This document shows positions 1-12,812 of a stretch of 64,000 nt of DNA, piece by piece. The translations under genes were made by a program, and so were the position numbers. This DNA is from Manihot esculenta. Lineage: Eukaryota > Streptophyta > Magnoliopsida > Malpighiales > Euphorbiaceae. The DNA is taken from the NCBI RefSeq assembly GCF_001659605.2, contig NC_035170.2, positions 2,852,001 through 2,916,000 of the forward strand, given 5' to 3'. Under the pieces are notes generated by a model, which saw nothing but the letters and a program-made list of their open reading frames with translations, did not search any database and was not told where the DNA came from. Within the stretch, counting starts at the first letter, position 1. Every line of letters starts with the position of its first letter.

Positions 1-3000
1 CCAGAACCCCAGGTAAGGGAAAAGTGGATCCTTCTTCCTTAAGCTCAGGTAGTAAGAGGTGGGGCAGTACCACCAAGAAGTTTAAGAAGAACAAGTTCTG
101 GAACAAGATCAAGTCAGGTCTGGGATTAGGAAGTGGCTCGAGCTCAGGAGCAGATAATGCAGTATGTAAGAAATGTGGGAGACTGCACAGAGGAGTATGT
201 CTGGTTGGGACGTCAGCCTGCTTCAGATGTGGGCAGGAGGGACACATGGCACGAGAGTGTCCTAGAGCAGCTTTTGTGACACAGTATCAGCAGACAGCTT
301 CTGGTAGTGTGGCACAGCCAGTAGCTCCAGCCATGACACAGGCCAGCGGTAGAGGCAGAGGGAGAGGGTCAGCCTCTTCTTCAGCAGGGTTCAGAGGTGA
401 GGGTCCGTCAGCTCCAGCAAGGATCTTCACCATGACACAGCAGGAGGCAGATGCATCTAACACCGTGGTGGCAGGTAATTTAGTCATTGGGTGTTCTGAT
501 GTGTATGCATTAATGGACCCTGGTGCATCTCATTCTTTTATTGCTCCGAGGGCCGTAGAGAGGTTGGGATTAATGGTCTCTGGGTTAGAGTGTCCTCTCT
601 GGGTCAGTGGACCCAAGTGTGATCCATCAGTGGCAGAGTCAGTCTGTCAGTGTAGTCCAGTTTTTGTTGAGGGGAGATGCATGTCCGCCGACCTTGTGGT
701 TCTAGAGTTGACAGATTTTGACGTCATTCTAGGGATGGACTGGTTATCTACCCATGGCGCTACCTTAGACTGCAGGGACAAGGTAGTCAGGTTCAGAGGT
801 CAGGATGGATCAGAGGTCGTCTTCAGAGGAGACAGGAGGGGTACACCTAGAGGTTTGATCTCATCTCTTCAGGCTCGTAGGTTGCTTAGGAGGGGATGTC
901 AGGGGTATTTGGCTCATGTGAGAGAGCTAGACAGTCAGATTAGAGAGCCCGCCGCAGTGCCAGTGGTCAATGAGTTTTTAGATGTGTTCCCAGACGAGTT
1001 GCCAGGTTTACCACCTGTTAGGGAGATAGAGTTCGAGATTGAATTGATGCCTGGAACTAGACCGATCTCTATCCCTCCCTACAGGATGGCTCCAGCCGAG
1101 TTGAAGGAATTGAAAGAGCAGTTACAAGAGTTGGTAGACAAGGGTTTCATCCGACCGAGTACCTCACCTTGGGGTGCTCCAGTGCTGTTTGTAAGAAAGA
1201 AGGATGGATCCCTTAGACTTTGTATCGACTACAGGCAGTTGAACAAAGTCACTACCAAGAATAAGTACCAATTGCCAAGGATCGACGATCTATTCGACCA
1301 GCTAGCAGGAACGGGTTGTTTCTCCAAAATAGATCTGAGATCTGGGTATCATCAGCTGAGGATCAGAGAAGAGGATGTGCCAAAGACAGCTTTCAGGACC
1401 AGATATGGGCACTATGAGTTCCTTGTGATGCCGTTCGGGCTGACCAACGCCCCTGCAGCATTCATGGACCTCATGAACAGAGTGTTTAGACAGTACCTGG
1501 ATCACTTTGTTATTGTCTTCATAGATGATATCTTAGTGTATTCCAGGAATGCAGAGGAGCATGCCCATCATCTGAGGACAGTTCTGCAGACCTTGAGGGA
1601 GCATGGCTTGTATGCCAAGTTCTCCAAGTGTGAGTTCTGGTTGAGGAGCATCTCGTTCTTGGGGCATATAGTGTCAGAGAACGGAATTGAAGTAGACCCC
1701 AAGAAGATAGAGGTTGTGACTAACTGGCCTAGACCCACCTCAGTGACAGAGATTAGAAATTTCTTGGGTTTGGCTGGTTATTACAGAAGGTTCGTTCAGG
1801 ACTTCTCAAAGATTGCAGCTCCTCTAACCAGATTGACCAGAAAGAACCAGAGGTTCGTATGGACCGATCAGTGTGAAGAAAGTTTTGAGGAGCTCAAGAA
1901 GAGGTTAACTTCAGCACCAGTGTTAGCTCTGCCGACTAGTAATGATGACTTCACAGTGTTCTGTGATGCATCCAGAGTAGGCTAGGGTTGTGTGTTGATG
2001 CAGAATGACAGGGTGATCGCTTACGCCTCTAGACAACTGAAGAGGCATGAGTTGAATTACCCCACACACGATCTTGAGATGGCAGCAGTCATCTTTGCAC
2101 TCAAGATGTGGAGGCACTACCTCTATGGGGTGAAATGTGAGATCTTTACAGATCATAAGAGCCTGCAGCACATCTTGAGCCAGAGAGAACTGAATTTGAG
2201 ACAGAGGAGGTGGGTAGAACTGTTGAGTGACTATGATTGCAAGATTCAGTACCATCCGGGTAAGGCGAATGTTGTGGCAGACGCCCTAAGCCGGAAGTCA
2301 CTAGGCAGTCTATCCCACATCACGGTAGAGAGGAGACCAGTGGTGAAGGAGTTTTACAAGCTCATGAATGAAGGTCTACAGTTAGAGTTGTCTGGTACAG
2401 GTGCTTTGATTGCACAGATGAGAGTGACACCCGTGTTTCTGGAGCAGGTGGCTCAGAAACAGCATGAGGACCCAGAGTTAGTGAAGATTGCCAGGACTGT
2501 CCAGTCAGGCAAGGACAGTGAGTTCAGATTTGACAGTAAGGGGATCCTCCGCTATGGGAACAGATTATGTGTACCAGATGACATAAGGCTTAAGGGAGAC
2601 ATTATGAGAGAAGCTCATAATGCAAGATACAGCGTTCACCCTGGAGCCACCAAAATGTATCAGGATCTGAAAAGAGTATATTGGTGGCCAGCTATGAAGA
2701 GGGAAGTGGCACAGTTTGTGTCAGCCTGCGAGGTATGTCAGAGGGTGAAGCTGGAACATCAGAAGCCGGCTGGAATGCTTAACCCGCTACCTATTCTAGA
2801 ATGGAAATGGGAAAATACAGCTATGGATTTCGTAGTGGGGCTACCGGCGGCGTCCAACAGATTAGACTCCATATGGGTGATTGTGGACAGACTTACTAAA
2901 TCTGCTCACTTCATCCCAGTTAGGAGCAACTACTCTGTGGATAAGTTAGCGCAGGTGTATGTTGATGAGATTGTCAGACTGCATGGGGTCCCGGTATCTA

Positions 3001-3860
3001 TAGTGTCAGATAGAGGGCCCCAGTTCACCTCCAGATTTTGGCGGAGTCTGTAGAATGCCATGGGTACCAGGTTGGATTTCAGTACTGCCTTCCATCCCCA
3101 GACCGATGGACAGTCAGAAAGGACCATCCAGACAATAGAAGATATGCTCAGAATGTGTGTGCTGGATTTTGGCGGTTCTTGGAGGCAGCATCTACCTTTG
3201 GTGGAGTTTGCCTACAATAACAGCCATCATGCTAGCATCGGGATGGCTCCATATGAAGCTTTGTATGGGAGGAAGTGCAGATCACCCGTCTGTTGGGAGG
3301 AAGTAGGAGAGAAGGCCTTGGCAGGGCCTGAGTTAGTAGAGATCACCAGCAGGGTGGTACCCATCATCAGAGAGAGAATCAAAACTGCTACAAGCAGGCA
3401 GAAGAGTTATGCAGACCTCCACAGGAAACAGGTAGACTTTCAGGAGGGGGATCTAGTATTGCTCAAGGTGTCTCCAATGAAAGGGGTGGTTCGGTTTGGT
3501 AAAAAGGGTAAGCTAGCTCCACGGTACATCGGACCCTTTGAAGTCTTGCAAAAGATTGGGAGTGTATCGTACAAGCTGGACTTGCCTGCATCTATGGAAA
3601 GAATCCATCCGGTTTTCCATGTTTCCATGTTAAGAAAGTACGTGTCAGATCCGAGCAAGGTTCTTAGTGAGCCTGATGTAGAGATCCAAGAGGATCTCAC
3701 CTATGTAGAACAGCCAATATGGATCATAGACACTCAGATCAGAAAGTTGAGAAACAAGGAAATCCCAATGGTGAAAGTCCTTTGGAACCACCACAATATT
3801 GAGGAGTGTACCTGGGAGACACGGGAGTCCATGCTCCAACAGTATCCCCATCTCTTTTAG
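1..3860 (+). pseudogene. E1 gag-pol polyprotein, partial 5' end, two in-frame stops
   Basis: This is the 3' three quarters of a Ty3/gypsy chromovirus polyprotein, open from the window edge in the frame of base 3. In order it shows a CCHC zinc knuckle ([15 protein letters not shown], ~bases 219-265), an aspartic protease site with DPGA instead of the usual DTGA/DSGA (~513), reverse transcriptase with FIDDILVYS (~1518), RNase H, integrase with HHCC and DDE regions, and a C-terminal chromodomain-like segment. TAG stops at 1983-1985 (RNase H) and 3051-3053 (integrase) interrupt an otherwise continuous frame, as comparison with the intact E2 copy shows; the second matches CAG to TAG. No frameshift is seen. 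The copy cannot make a full polyprotein. Its 3' end is normal: a polypurine tract and an LTR follow. Confidence 0.93.
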
Positions 3861-3931
3861 AGGTTAGTATCTATGTGTTCTATGTGTCTAGTATGTATGT
3901 TATGTTTTATGTTATGCATGTACTAGTTGAG

Positions 3932-3968
3932 GAACATTCGGGGACGAATGTTCTTAAGGGGGGGAGAA
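3932..3968 (+). other. E1 terminal hairpin and polypurine tract
   Basis: GAACATTCG and CGAATGTTC form a perfect 9-bp inverted repeat around GGGA (3932-3953). The purine run that primes plus-strand DNA synthesis follows (3956-3968) and abuts the LTR. The same arrangement recurs in E2, E3 and E4. Confidence 0.8.
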
Positions 3969-4325
3969 TGTAATACCCGGCTAGACTCCGGTATCGGAAT
4001 TTCTACCGTCCGGTGGAATCTCGGATGTCGGAAACCTCTAGAAGGGAAAAACCAGGTTTTTATAAAATGTTTTCATGTTTTTAATGGTTTGAAGTATGAA
4101 ATTAAATGAGTTTTTGCATGAAAAGTCATAGGAGGAAAACCCAGGTTCGGCCGCCGAAAGTTAAGTTTGGCCGCCGAACATGCATGCATTTTGGAGGCAC
4201 GTTAGGCCCCCGAAAGCATGAGTTAGGGAAGTCCAGGTTCGGCCACCGAAAGTCAAGTTCGGCCGCCGAACATTGCATGGATGCGGAGGCACATTCGGCC
4301 CCCGAACGTGGCCTGGCCAGCCACC

Positions 4326-4333
4326 TATAAAAG
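4326..4333 (+). promoter_or_regulatory. TATA box of LTR-1
   Basis: TATAAAAG follows a GGCCAGCCACC stretch directly downstream of the GCC-palindrome cluster. The same context occurs in LTR-X, LTR-3 and both LTR-B copies. It marks the likely U3/R border. Confidence 0.75.
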
Positions 4334-5427
4334 GGGCACTTAGCCGAAATGGGCGAGCTTTCTCCCATTTTCAGCCACAGTGAGCTTCCGACCTTCCCTT
4401 TGCAAATCTTGTATTCTTCCTCCAAATCTCTTCCATTTTTCTTGAGTTTTAAACTCACATTGCAAGTTTTGAGCATTTAAACCAAGTTTTGGAGCTTTAG
4501 GAACTCAGGAGCTCATTTTCTTGGATCTCCGAGTTTAGGTCGTCTCTCTCTCGATCTTCAAGAGGTAAGAGCCGATCTTAAGCTCCTTATGTGTTTTAAA
4601 TAAGTTTTATGCAAGATCTATGGGTAGAAATGCATGTTTAGGCTTATTGATGAGTTTATGGGTTTTGATGCTTTGATGAACAATGTAGCTTGTTTATGTG
4701 TTGTTGGAAGTGTTGTAGATGGGGTATATGATGGTTTGAGACCCCTAGGTGTAATGTATGTGAGGTATGCATGTTGTAGAGCAAGATTATGCATGATTAG
4801 AGGTTTTGGGAGGCAAGAGGTTCGTTTGAACCAAGTTTCTGCCCTTTGGCAGAAACCAGGTTCGGCAGCCGAACCCCCTTTGTGGAGGCTGCATTCGGCT
4901 GCCGAAGTAGCCCCCGAAAAGAGACTTTCGTCTCTGTCTGGGACTTTCGGCCGCCGAAAGTGCCCGACTTTCGGATCTGTCCAGGACTTTCGGCCGCCGA
5001 AGGTGCCGCCGAAAGTGCCCTGTTCAGCCATTTCATGCATATTTCTATGTGATGTTTTCCTGATGTTTTAGGGGGTTTTTGGGGAGTTTATTAGAGTTAT
5101 GTTTATGTATGATTGGTCCCTCATTGGAGTCCACCTGTGTAGGTTCGGACCCGAGGAGCCGAGGACCTCAGCAGTGAGATAGCTGCTTCCGAGTCTGTAG
5201 AGCTTCAGCCAGAGGTGAGTGGAATGAACCTTAAGTTTTTAAATAAATGAAATATAACTTTTTTTGGAGCATGTTCATGCATCATATATGCCATGTGATA
5301 TTTTAGGTTGTTTGCATTAGTATTCACGAATATGTTGCATTGCATAATATGATGTGGATGCGGATTGGCTATTGGAGGATCCTCTAGTCCTCCTATGGTA
5401 TGATATGATGATGATACGGTATGGATT

Positions 5428-5571
5428 GCCAGTGAGGCCCATTCTACGCCCCTGGACTATGTTAAGAGAAAGACCAGTGAGGCCCATTCTACGCCCCTGG
5501 CATATTGGAATGTTATGTTATGATATGTATGTAAGAGAAAGACCAGTGAGGCCCATTCTACGCCCCTGGCA
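5428..5571 (+). repeat. LTR-1 minisatellite
   Basis: Three imperfect copies of a unit built around AGTGAGGCCCATTCTACGCC, separated by ATG/TAT-rich spacer. The other LTR subtypes carry a different unit at the same place. Confidence 0.8.
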
Positions 5572-6217
5572 CGATTAGACTATGTTGAGGACTATAGGTG
5601 ACAATGCCATCCTTATGTGATATGTTTGTGATGTGTTGCATTTCATGAAAGCATGAAATATTTAATATATGTTTTCTCTATTCTGCTCACTGGGCTTTAT
5701 AGCTCACCCCTCTCCCCTAACCCCAGATGTGCAGGTGCAGGGTAGATCAGAAGGTTAGCCAGAGTATGGAAGATATGTTTATGTAATAGTTAGATTGTGG
5801 ACATGACAATTGTATTATGATGTAATGTAAAAGTGTTTTAAGTTATGTTATGTAATTTGAATATTGAGGATAGAGTTGTGCTTGACCAATACAGATTGTT
5901 AATCCCACTTGTATGTACATGGTCTTTATGATATGAGATATGAGGTTATGTTTCAGCCAAGCTTATGTATGATGAGATACCCCATTGGAACATTTTGATG
6001 AGGGCTCCAGTGGAGGTTTATGTCATGTTTATGTTTATGTACAGGTTGAGCTTGGTTGTTATATGAGAATGTTTACAGGTTTATGAGTATTGTTGATCAT
6101 GTATGGGATTAAACAGGATTACAGGTTATGTTAGGCTTGCTACGGGTCCCGGCGGCCTTACGCCGATCTGGATCCTAGCGCCGGTAGCGGTCCGGATTTC
6201 CGGGCTGTTACAACAGG

Positions 6218-9200
6218 ATGCGAGGAACTCGTCGATCTGCACGATTGACTGGAGTACCACCTCAGGACGAGGGCACTGATGCCCGTCCTCCAGCATTGCC
6301 TAGGGCAATGTCCAGTAGGTCCAGCAGGGACAGAGCAGCTAAAGACCCTAGAAGGTCTTTAGATCTGGGAAGAAGCAGATCAGTTAGGGGAACAGTGCAA
6401 GGTGGTATGTCAGAGGATATGGGGGATCAGATGGATATGGATCAAAAGAGGGATGGCAGTTTGGGAGTAAGTATGTCGGAAGAGGGAATGGGAGAGTCCC
6501 AAGGAGGCACTCAGGCCTCGGGATTTGTTCAGCAACCTTACTACCCACCCTTTTCACATAATCCCGGGTATTCGATGGGAGGTACATCAGATTACCCCAG
6601 TTTTAACCCTTATCACTCTCAGATGCCATACCCACCTTTCTACTCACAGTACCCACAGTACCCACCCCCATCTTTCTATCCAGGTACATCACACCCTACC
6701 CCAGGGGATGCTGCACCTCCTCCACCACTAGCAGCACCTACTGTCCCAGAAACCCAAATACCTCAACCTAGCTCATCTGGAGGGAGCAAGGTCAAGATGA
6801 CCGACTATATGAAGTTGGGTGCTCCACAGTTTGAAACCGGCGATGACCCGTTTGTGTACCTTGAGAGGGTCAAGGTAATTACAGATGAGATAGGGGCTGA
6901 TGACAGCAGAGCCATTCATATGGTTGGGTTCACACTAAAATGTAAGAAGGCATGTGAATGGTTTAAGAACTATGTGAACCCGAGAGTGGATAGCATGTCT
7001 TGGGAGGAGTTTGCAAACGAGTTTGCAGGATGGGCTTTCCCTGAGAGCTCTAGGGAGCTGAAGATGATTGAATTTGAGCAGTTGAGTGTAGATGAGTATA
7101 CTGACAGGTTCATGGAGTTATTGCCTTTTGCAGGGCAGAATTTGGATACAGATCAGAAGAAGTCAAGGAGGTATATCATGAGGCTCCATTCCAGGTATTC
7201 CTCCTTAATCCAGTCAGCTGAAAGGGAGAGTTTCCATGCCATAGTAGATATGGCTCGGAGGATGGAGGCTAGTGCTATCATCGAGGGAAAAGTTAAGCAA
7301 TCAGTGGCACAGCCTTCTAGTTCCAAGACCCCAGGTGGGGGAAGAGTGGACCCTTCATCCTTGAGTTCAGGCAGTAAGAAGTGGAGTAATACCACCAGGA
7401 AGTCAAAGAAGAACAAGTTCTGGAGCAAGGTTAAGTCAAGTCTGGGATTGGACAGTGGCTCGAGCTTAGGAGCAGATAATGCAGTATGCAAGAAATGTGG
7501 GAAGCTGCACAGGGGAGTATGTCTGGTTGGGACGACAGCCTGCTTCAGATGTGGGCAGGAGGGGCACATAGCACGGGAGTGTCCTAGAGCACCTGTTATG
7601 ACACAGCCCCAGCAGACAGCTTCAGGTAGTGTGGCACAGCCAGTAGCTCCAGCCACGACACAGGCCAGTGGCAGAGGTAGAGGGAGAGGGTCAGCCTCTT
7701 CTTCAGCGGGTTATAGAGGTGAAGGTCCATCAGCTCCAGCACGGATCTTCACCATGACACAGCAGGAGGCTAACACATCAAACACCGTGGTGTTAGGTAA
7801 TCTCATCATTAGGTGTTCTGATGTGTATGCATTAATGGACCCAGGTGCATCTCATTCTTTTATTGCACCGAGAGCCGTCGAGAGGTTGGGTCTGATGGTC
7901 TCTGGGTTAGAGTGTCCCCTATGGGTCAGTGGACCCAAGTGTGACCCGTCAGTGGCAGAGTCAGTCTGCCAATGTAGTCCAGTTTTTGTTGAGGGAAGAT
8001 GCCTATCTGCCGACCTAGTGGTTCTAGATTTGACAGACTTTGACGTCATTCTAGGGATGGATTGGCTATCTACCCATGGTGCTACCTTGGACTGCAGAGA
8101 CAAGGTAGTCAGGTTCAGAGATCAGAACGGGTCAGAGGTCGTCTTCAGAGGAGACAAGAGGGGTACACCTAGAGGTCTGATATCAGCTCTTCAGGCTCGT
8201 AGGTTGCTTAGGAGGGGATGTCAGGGGTTTTTGGCTCATGTGAGAGAGCTGAATAGTCATGTCAGAGAGCCCACCTCAGTGCCAATGGTCAGAGAGTTCT
8301 TAGATGTTTTCCCAGACGAGCTGCCAGGTTTGCCACCTTCCAGGGAGATAGAGTTCGAGATAGAGTTGGTGCCAGGAACCAGACCGATCTCTATCCCTCC
8401 CTACAGGATGGCACCTGCTGAGTTAAAAGAGCTGAAAGAACAGTTGCAAGATCTGGTAGATAAGGGCTTCATCCGACCGAGTGCCTCACCTTGGGGTGCT
8501 CCAGTGCTTTTTGTGAGAAAGAAGGATGGATCCCTCAGACTTTGTATCGACTACAGGCAGTTGAACAAGGTCACTACCAAGAATAAGTACCCGTTGCCAA
8601 GGATCGACGATCTATTTGACCAGCTAGCAGGAGCAGGTTGTTTTTCCAAGATAGATCTGAGATCGGGGTACCATCAGCTGAGAATCAGAGAAGAGGATGT
8701 ACCAAAGACCGCGTTCAGGACCAGATATGGGCACTATGAGTTCCTTGTAATGCCGTTCGGGTTGACCAATGCCCCTGCAGCATTCATGGATCTCATGAAC
8801 AGAGTGTTTAGCCAGTACCTGGATCACTTTGTTATTGTCTTCATAGATGATATCTTAGTGTATTCCAGGAATGCAGAGGAGCATGCCCATCATCTGAGGA
8901 TAGTTCTACAGACCTTGAGGGAACATGGCTTGTATGCTAAGTTCTCCAAGTGTGAGTTCTGGCTGAGGAGCATTTCTTTCTTGGGGCATGTGGTGTCAGA
9001 AAATGGTATAGAGGTAGACCCCAAGAAAGTGGAAGCTGTAGCTAACTGGCCTAGACCCACCACAGTAATAGAGATCAAGAGCTTCTTGGGTTTGGCAGGT
9101 TACTACAGGAGGTTCATTCAGGACTTCTCCAAGATTGCAGCTCCCATGACCAGGTTAACTAAGAAGAACCAGAGGTTCGTGTGGTCGGACCAATGTGAGG

Positions 9201-11182
9201 AAAGCTTTGAGGAGCTAAAGAAAAGGTTGACTTCAGCACCGGTGTTAGCTCTGCCGACTAGCAATGAGGACTTCACAGTGTTCTGTGATGCATCCCGAGT
9301 GGGATTGGGTTGTGTGTTGATGCAGAATGACAGAGTGATAGCTTATGCTTCTAGGCAGCTCAAGAAGCACGAGCTGAACTATCCTACACACGATCTTGAG
9401 ATGGCAGCAGTAATCTTTGCACTCAAGATGTGGAGGCATTACCTTTATGGGGTAAAATGTGAGATCTTCACAGATCATAAGAGCCTGCAGTACATCCTGA
9501 GTCAGAGAGAACTGAATCTGAGGCAGAGGAGATGGGTTGAACTTCTTAGTGACTATGATTGCAAGATACAGTACCATCCGGGTAAGGCGAATGTTGTGGC
9601 GGACGCCTTAAGCCGGAAATCACTTGGCAGTTTGTCCCACATATCAGCAGAGAGGAGGCCGGTGGTGAAGGAGTTTTACAAGCTCGTTAATGAAGGTCTA
9701 CAGTTGGAGTTGTCTGGTACAGGTGCTTTGATTGCCCAGATGAGAGTGGCGCCCGTGTTTCTGGAGCAGGTGGCTCAGAAACAGCATGAGGACCCAAAGT
9801 TAGTGAAGATTGCCAGGACTGTTCAGTTAGGCAAGGATAGTGAGTTCAAATTTGACAGCAAGGGGATCCTCCGATATGGGAGCAGACTATGTGTACCAGA
9901 TGACATAGGACTAAAGGGAGACATTATGAGAGAGGCTCATAATACAAGATACAGCGTTCACCCCGGAGCCACCAAAATGTATCAAGATTTAAAGAAAGTT
10001 TATTGGTGGCCAGCTATAAAGAGAGAAGTGGCACAGTTCGTGTCAGCCTGCGAAGTGTGTCAGAGGGTGAAGCTAGAGCATCAGAAGCCGGCTGGAATGT
10101 TGAACCCACTGCCGATTCCAGAGTGGAAATGGGAGAATATCGCTATGGACTTCGTAGTGGGGTTACCGGCGACGTCCAACAGATTGGACTCCATATGGGT
10201 GATTGTGGACAGACTCACCAAATCTGCTCACTTCATCCCTGTCAGGAGTAGCTATTCTGTGGACAAGTTGGCGCAGGTATATGTTGATGAGGTTGTCAGG
10301 CTGCATGGGGTCCCTGTTTCTATAGTGTCTGATAGAGGGCCCCAGTTCACCTCCAGGTTTTGGCAGAGTCTGCAGGAAGCTATGGGTACTAGGCTAGACT
10401 TCAGCACTGCTTTCCATCCTCAGACTGATGGACAGTCAGAGAGGACCATCCAGACTATAGAGGATATGCTCAGAATGTGTGTACTAGATTTTGGCGGTTC
10501 TTGGAGGCAGCATCTACCTTTGGTGGAGTTTGCCTACAATAATAGCTATCATGCTAGCATCGGGATGGCTCCATATGAAGCTTTGTATGGAAGAAAGTGC
10601 AGGTCACCCATCTGTTGGGAAGAAGTAGGAGAGAGGTCCTTAGCAGGGCCCGAGTTAGTAGAGATCACCAGCAGAGTGGTGCCCATGATCAGAGAGAGGA
10701 TTAGAACGGCCATGAGTCGACAGAAGAGCTATGCAGATGTCCGCAGAAGACAAGTAGAGTTTCAGGAGGGGGATTTGGTATTGCTCAAGGTGTCTCCAAT
10801 GAAAGGGGTGATTCGGTTCGGAAAGAAAGGGAAGCTAGCTCCACGGTACATCGGACCCTTTGAAGTCTTGCAAAAGATTGAGAATGTATCGTACAAGCTG
10901 GACTTGCCTGCTTCAATGGGAAGAATCCATCCGGTTTTCCATGTTTCCATGTTGAGGAAGTTTGTGTCAGATCCGGGCAAGGTTCTTAGTGAGCCTGATG
11001 TGGAGATCCAAGAGGATCTCACTTATATTGAGCAGCCAGTACGGATCCTAGACACCCAGATCAGAAAGCTAAGGAACAAGGAAATCCCGATGGTGAAAGT
11101 CCTTTGGAATCACCACAATATTGAGGAATGTACCTGGGAGACACGGGAGTCTATACTCCAGCAATATCTCCACCGCTTTTAA
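6218..11182 (+). CDS. E2 gag-pol polyprotein, uninterrupted Ty3/gypsy chromovirus (Tekay/Del-like)
   Basis: A single 1654-codon frame encodes capsid, protease, reverse transcriptase, RNase H and integrase, which copy the element through RNA and insert it. The start is [12 protein letters not shown], the same gag start as in E3 and E4. Gag has a proline/tyrosine-rich N-terminal stretch and two zinc-knuckle-like motifs, [12 protein letters not shown] and [15 protein letters not shown] (about residues 442-456). The protease has DPGASHSF (about 541-548). Reverse transcriptase has FIDDILVYS, with catalytic DD about 877-878. RNase H, the HHCC zinc finger, and the integrase segments MDFVVGLP and SDRGPQFTS follow. 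The C-terminal ~50 residues resemble a chromodomain ([14 protein letters not shown]), which in this group targets insertion to heterochromatin. All catalytic motifs look intact. The element nevertheless has no primer binding site upstream, so it may supply proteins but cannot be copied normally. Confidence 0.95.
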   Translation: MRGTRRSARLTGVPPQDEGTDARPPALPRAMSSRSSRDRAAKDPRRSLDLGRSRSVRGTVQGGMSEDMGDQMDMDQKRDGSLGVSMSEEGMGESQGGTQASGFVQQPYYPPFSHNPGYSMGGTSDYPSFNPYHSQMPYPPFYSQYPQYPPPSFYPGTSHPTPGDAAPPPPLAAPTVPETQIPQPSSSGGSKVKMTDYMKLGAPQFETGDDPFVYLERVKVITDEIGADDSRAIHMVGFTLKCKKACEWFKNYVNPRVDSMSWEEFANEFAGWAFPESSRELKMIEFEQLSVDEYTDRFMELLPFAGQNLDTDQKKSRRYIMRLHSRYSSLIQSAERESFHAIVDMARRMEASAIIEGKVKQSVAQPSSSKTPGGGRVDPSSLSSGSKKWSNTTRKSKKNKFWSKVKSSLGLDSGSSLGADNAVCKKCGKLHRGVCLVGTTACFRCGQEGHIARECPRAPVMTQPQQTASGSVAQPVAPATTQASGRGRGRGSASSSAGYRGEGPSAPARIFTMTQQEANTSNTVVLGNLIIRCSDVYALMDPGASHSFIAPRAVERLGLMVSGLECPLWVSGPKCDPSVAESVCQCSPVFVEGRCLSADLVVLDLTDFDVILGMDWLSTHGATLDCRDKVVRFRDQNGSEVVFRGDKRGTPRGLISALQARRLLRRGCQGFLAHVRELNSHVREPTSVPMVREFLDVFPDELPGLPPSREIEFEIELVPGTRPISIPPYRMAPAELKELKEQLQDLVDKGFIRPSASPWGAPVLFVRKKDGSLRLCIDYRQLNKVTTKNKYPLPRIDDLFDQLAGAGCFSKIDLRSGYHQLRIREEDVPKTAFRTRYGHYEFLVMPFGLTNAPAAFMDLMNRVFSQYLDHFVIVFIDDILVYSRNAEEHAHHLRIVLQTLREHGLYAKFSKCEFWLRSISFLGHVVSENGIEVDPKKVEAVANWPRPTTVIEIKSFLGLAGYYRRFIQDFSKIAAPMTRLTKKNQRFVWSDQCEESFEELKKRLTSAPVLALPTSNEDFTVFCDASRVGLGCVLMQNDRVIAYASRQLKKHELNYPTHDLEMAAVIFALKMWRHYLYGVKCEIFTDHKSLQYILSQRELNLRQRRWVELLSDYDCKIQYHPGKANVVADALSRKSLGSLSHISAERRPVVKEFYKLVNEGLQLELSGTGALIAQMRVAPVFLEQVAQKQHEDPKLVKIARTVQLGKDSEFKFDSKGILRYGSRLCVPDDIGLKGDIMREAHNTRYSVHPGATKMYQDLKKVYWWPAIKREVAQFVSACEVCQRVKLEHQKPAGMLNPLPIPEWKWENIAMDFVVGLPATSNRLDSIWVIVDRLTKSAHFIPVRSSYSVDKLAQVYVDEVVRLHGVPVSIVSDRGPQFTSRFWQSLQEAMGTRLDFSTAFHPQTDGQSERTIQTIEDMLRMCVLDFGGSWRQHLPLVEFAYNNSYHASIGMAPYEALYGRKCRSPICWEEVGERSLAGPELVEITSRVVPMIRERIRTAMSRQKSYADVRRRQVEFQEGDLVLLKVSPMKGVIRFGKKGKLAPRYIGPFEVLQKIENVSYKLDLPASMGRIHPVFHVSMLRKFVSDPGKVLSEPDVEIQEDLTYIEQPVRILDTQIRKLRNKEIPMVKVLWNHHNIEECTWETRESILQQYLHRF

Positions 11183-11243
11183 GGTTAGTACCTATGTGTT
11201 TTATGTGCTTTATGTGTCGTATGTTATGCATGTGTTAGTTGAG

Positions 11244-11279
11244 GAACATTCGGGGATGAATGTTCTTAAGGGGGGAGAA
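11244..11279 (+). other. E2 terminal hairpin and polypurine tract
   Basis: Inverted repeat GAACATTCG...TGAATGTTC at 11244-11265 (one arm mismatch relative to E1), followed by AAGGGGGGAGAA at 11268-11279 next to the LTR. Confidence 0.78.
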
Positions 11280-11625
11280 TGTAATACCCGGCTAGACTCC
11301 GGTATCGAAATTCCTACCGTCCGGTGGAATTTGGATGTCGGAGACCTCTAGAAGGGTAAAATCATGTTTTCACAAAATGTTTTCATGTATTTAATGTTTT
11401 TAAATAAAAAGGAAATTGAGTTTTAAATGAAAAAGACCATGGAGGCTTCCCCAGGTTCGGCCACCGAAACCCAAAGTTCGGCCGCCGAACATTTGAGAGT
11501 TTAGGAGGGAAGTTAGGCTCCCGAAAGTTGGCTCAGGTTCAGCCGCCGAACCTCAATGTTCGGCCGCCGAACTTGCATGAGTTTAGGAGGCACTTTAGGC
11601 CTCCGAAGGTGGTTTGGCCAGCCCC

Positions 11626-11633
11626 TATATAAG
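11626..11633 (+). promoter_or_regulatory. TATA box of LTR-2
   Basis: TATATAAG in the conserved GGCCAGCCCC context, downstream of palindromes. Confidence 0.65.
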
Positions 11634-12812
11634 AGCTCCATGGCCGAAACGGGCGAGTTTTCTCCCCATTTTCGACCACGGTGAGTTCTTGCCCTCCCAT
11701 GGTTCGTTTTTGATGTTTTTTCTCCAATCTTTCACGTTTTAATGAGTTTTATGTCGATTTGAAGGTTTTGAGCATATAGAGCAAGTTTTAGAGCTTGGAG
11801 ATCCAAGGAGCTAAATCTCTCCCAACTCCAAGTTAGATCGCCTCTACTCTCGATCTTCAAGAGGTAAGAGTCGATCTCTAGCCTATAGTATGTTTTAAGT
11901 AAGTTTTATGCAAGTTTTGGGTAGAAATGCATGTTAGGATATATGTTGAGTTTATGGGTTCATGTTGATGTTTTGAGCAATGTATGATGATTGTGTGAGT
12001 TTGAAGTGTTGTAGTTGGGGTTTAAGGTAGTTTGAGACCCCTAGGAGCTTGTATGCTTGTATATGCATGTTGTAGAATAAGGTTTATGCATGATTAGGTA
12101 AGTTTGGGAGGCTTTGTGCATGTTGAATCAAGTTTCTGCCACTTTGGAGAAACTCAGGTTCGGCCGCCGAAGGGGACTTTCGGCCGCCGAACCCTCTTGT
12201 GGAGGCAGCATTCGGCTGCCGAAACTTGCCCCCGAAAGAGGACTTTCGCCTCTGTCTGGGAGTTTCGGCCGCCGAAGGTGCCCCCGAACATGCATGAGTT
12301 TCGGATCTGTCTGGAGTTTCGGCCGCCGAAGGTGCCGCCGAACCTGCCTGACTTTCGGCTCTGGAGGGACTTTCGACCGCCGAACCTGCCGCCGAAAGTG
12401 CCCTGTCCAGCCTTCCTTTGCATGTTTTTCTATGATTGTTTCATGATGTTCTAGGGGGTTTTTGGGGAGTAGTTTAGAGTTATGTTCATATTTGTTTGGT
12501 CCCTCATTTGAGTCCACCTGTGTAGGTTCGGACCCGAGGAACCGAGGACCCGAGCAGTGAGTCAGCTGCCCCAGTGTCTGGTAAGAGCTAGCCAGAGGTG
12601 AGTGGGATAAACTTTTATGTTTTAAAGCAAATAAATATGAAAAGTTTGAGCATGAACCATGCATCACGAATGCCATGTGATTTTTAGGTTGTTTGCATTA
12701 GAATTCACGAATATGTGCATTGCATAATTTGATGATGATGTGGATGGTCGTTGGATGATCCTATAGTCCTCGATATGTTATGATGAGATATGATATGATA
12801 TGTTATGATATG

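Larger units (their letters stand above)
3969..6212 (+). repeat. LTR-1: 3' LTR of E1, fused directly to E2 gag
   Basis: A complete LTR of about 2244 bp, from TGTAATACCC after the E1 polypurine tract to CTGTTACA. It has two clusters of the palindrome TTCGGCCGCCGAA, one upstream of the TATA box (4146-4270) and one in the transcribed part (about 4857-5010). There is a splice-donor-like AG/GTAAGA at 4563-4568, a second at 5213-5218, and a minisatellite at 5428-5571. By eye it resembles LTR-X more than LTR-2, so it is probably not the original 5' partner of LTR-2. Gag of E2 starts only 5 bp after its end; no primer binding site lies between. Confidence 0.9.

Noticed and set aside
4846..5052. Open frames rich in RRP, SAAE and FGG repeats in the LTRs, on both strands
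   Set aside because: Created by the GGCCGCCGAA palindromes, which avoid stops in most frames; they vary between LTRs without frame conservation.
5428..5571. Regularly spaced repeats that could suggest a CRISPR array
   Set aside because: Imperfect minisatellite inside a plant LTR, repeated in each LTR; eukaryotic context, no cas genes.
7153..7656. Long minus-strand open frame opposite E2 gag
   Set aside because: Antisense shadow of the gag-pol frame; no family resemblance, and similar shadows recur opposite the other copies.
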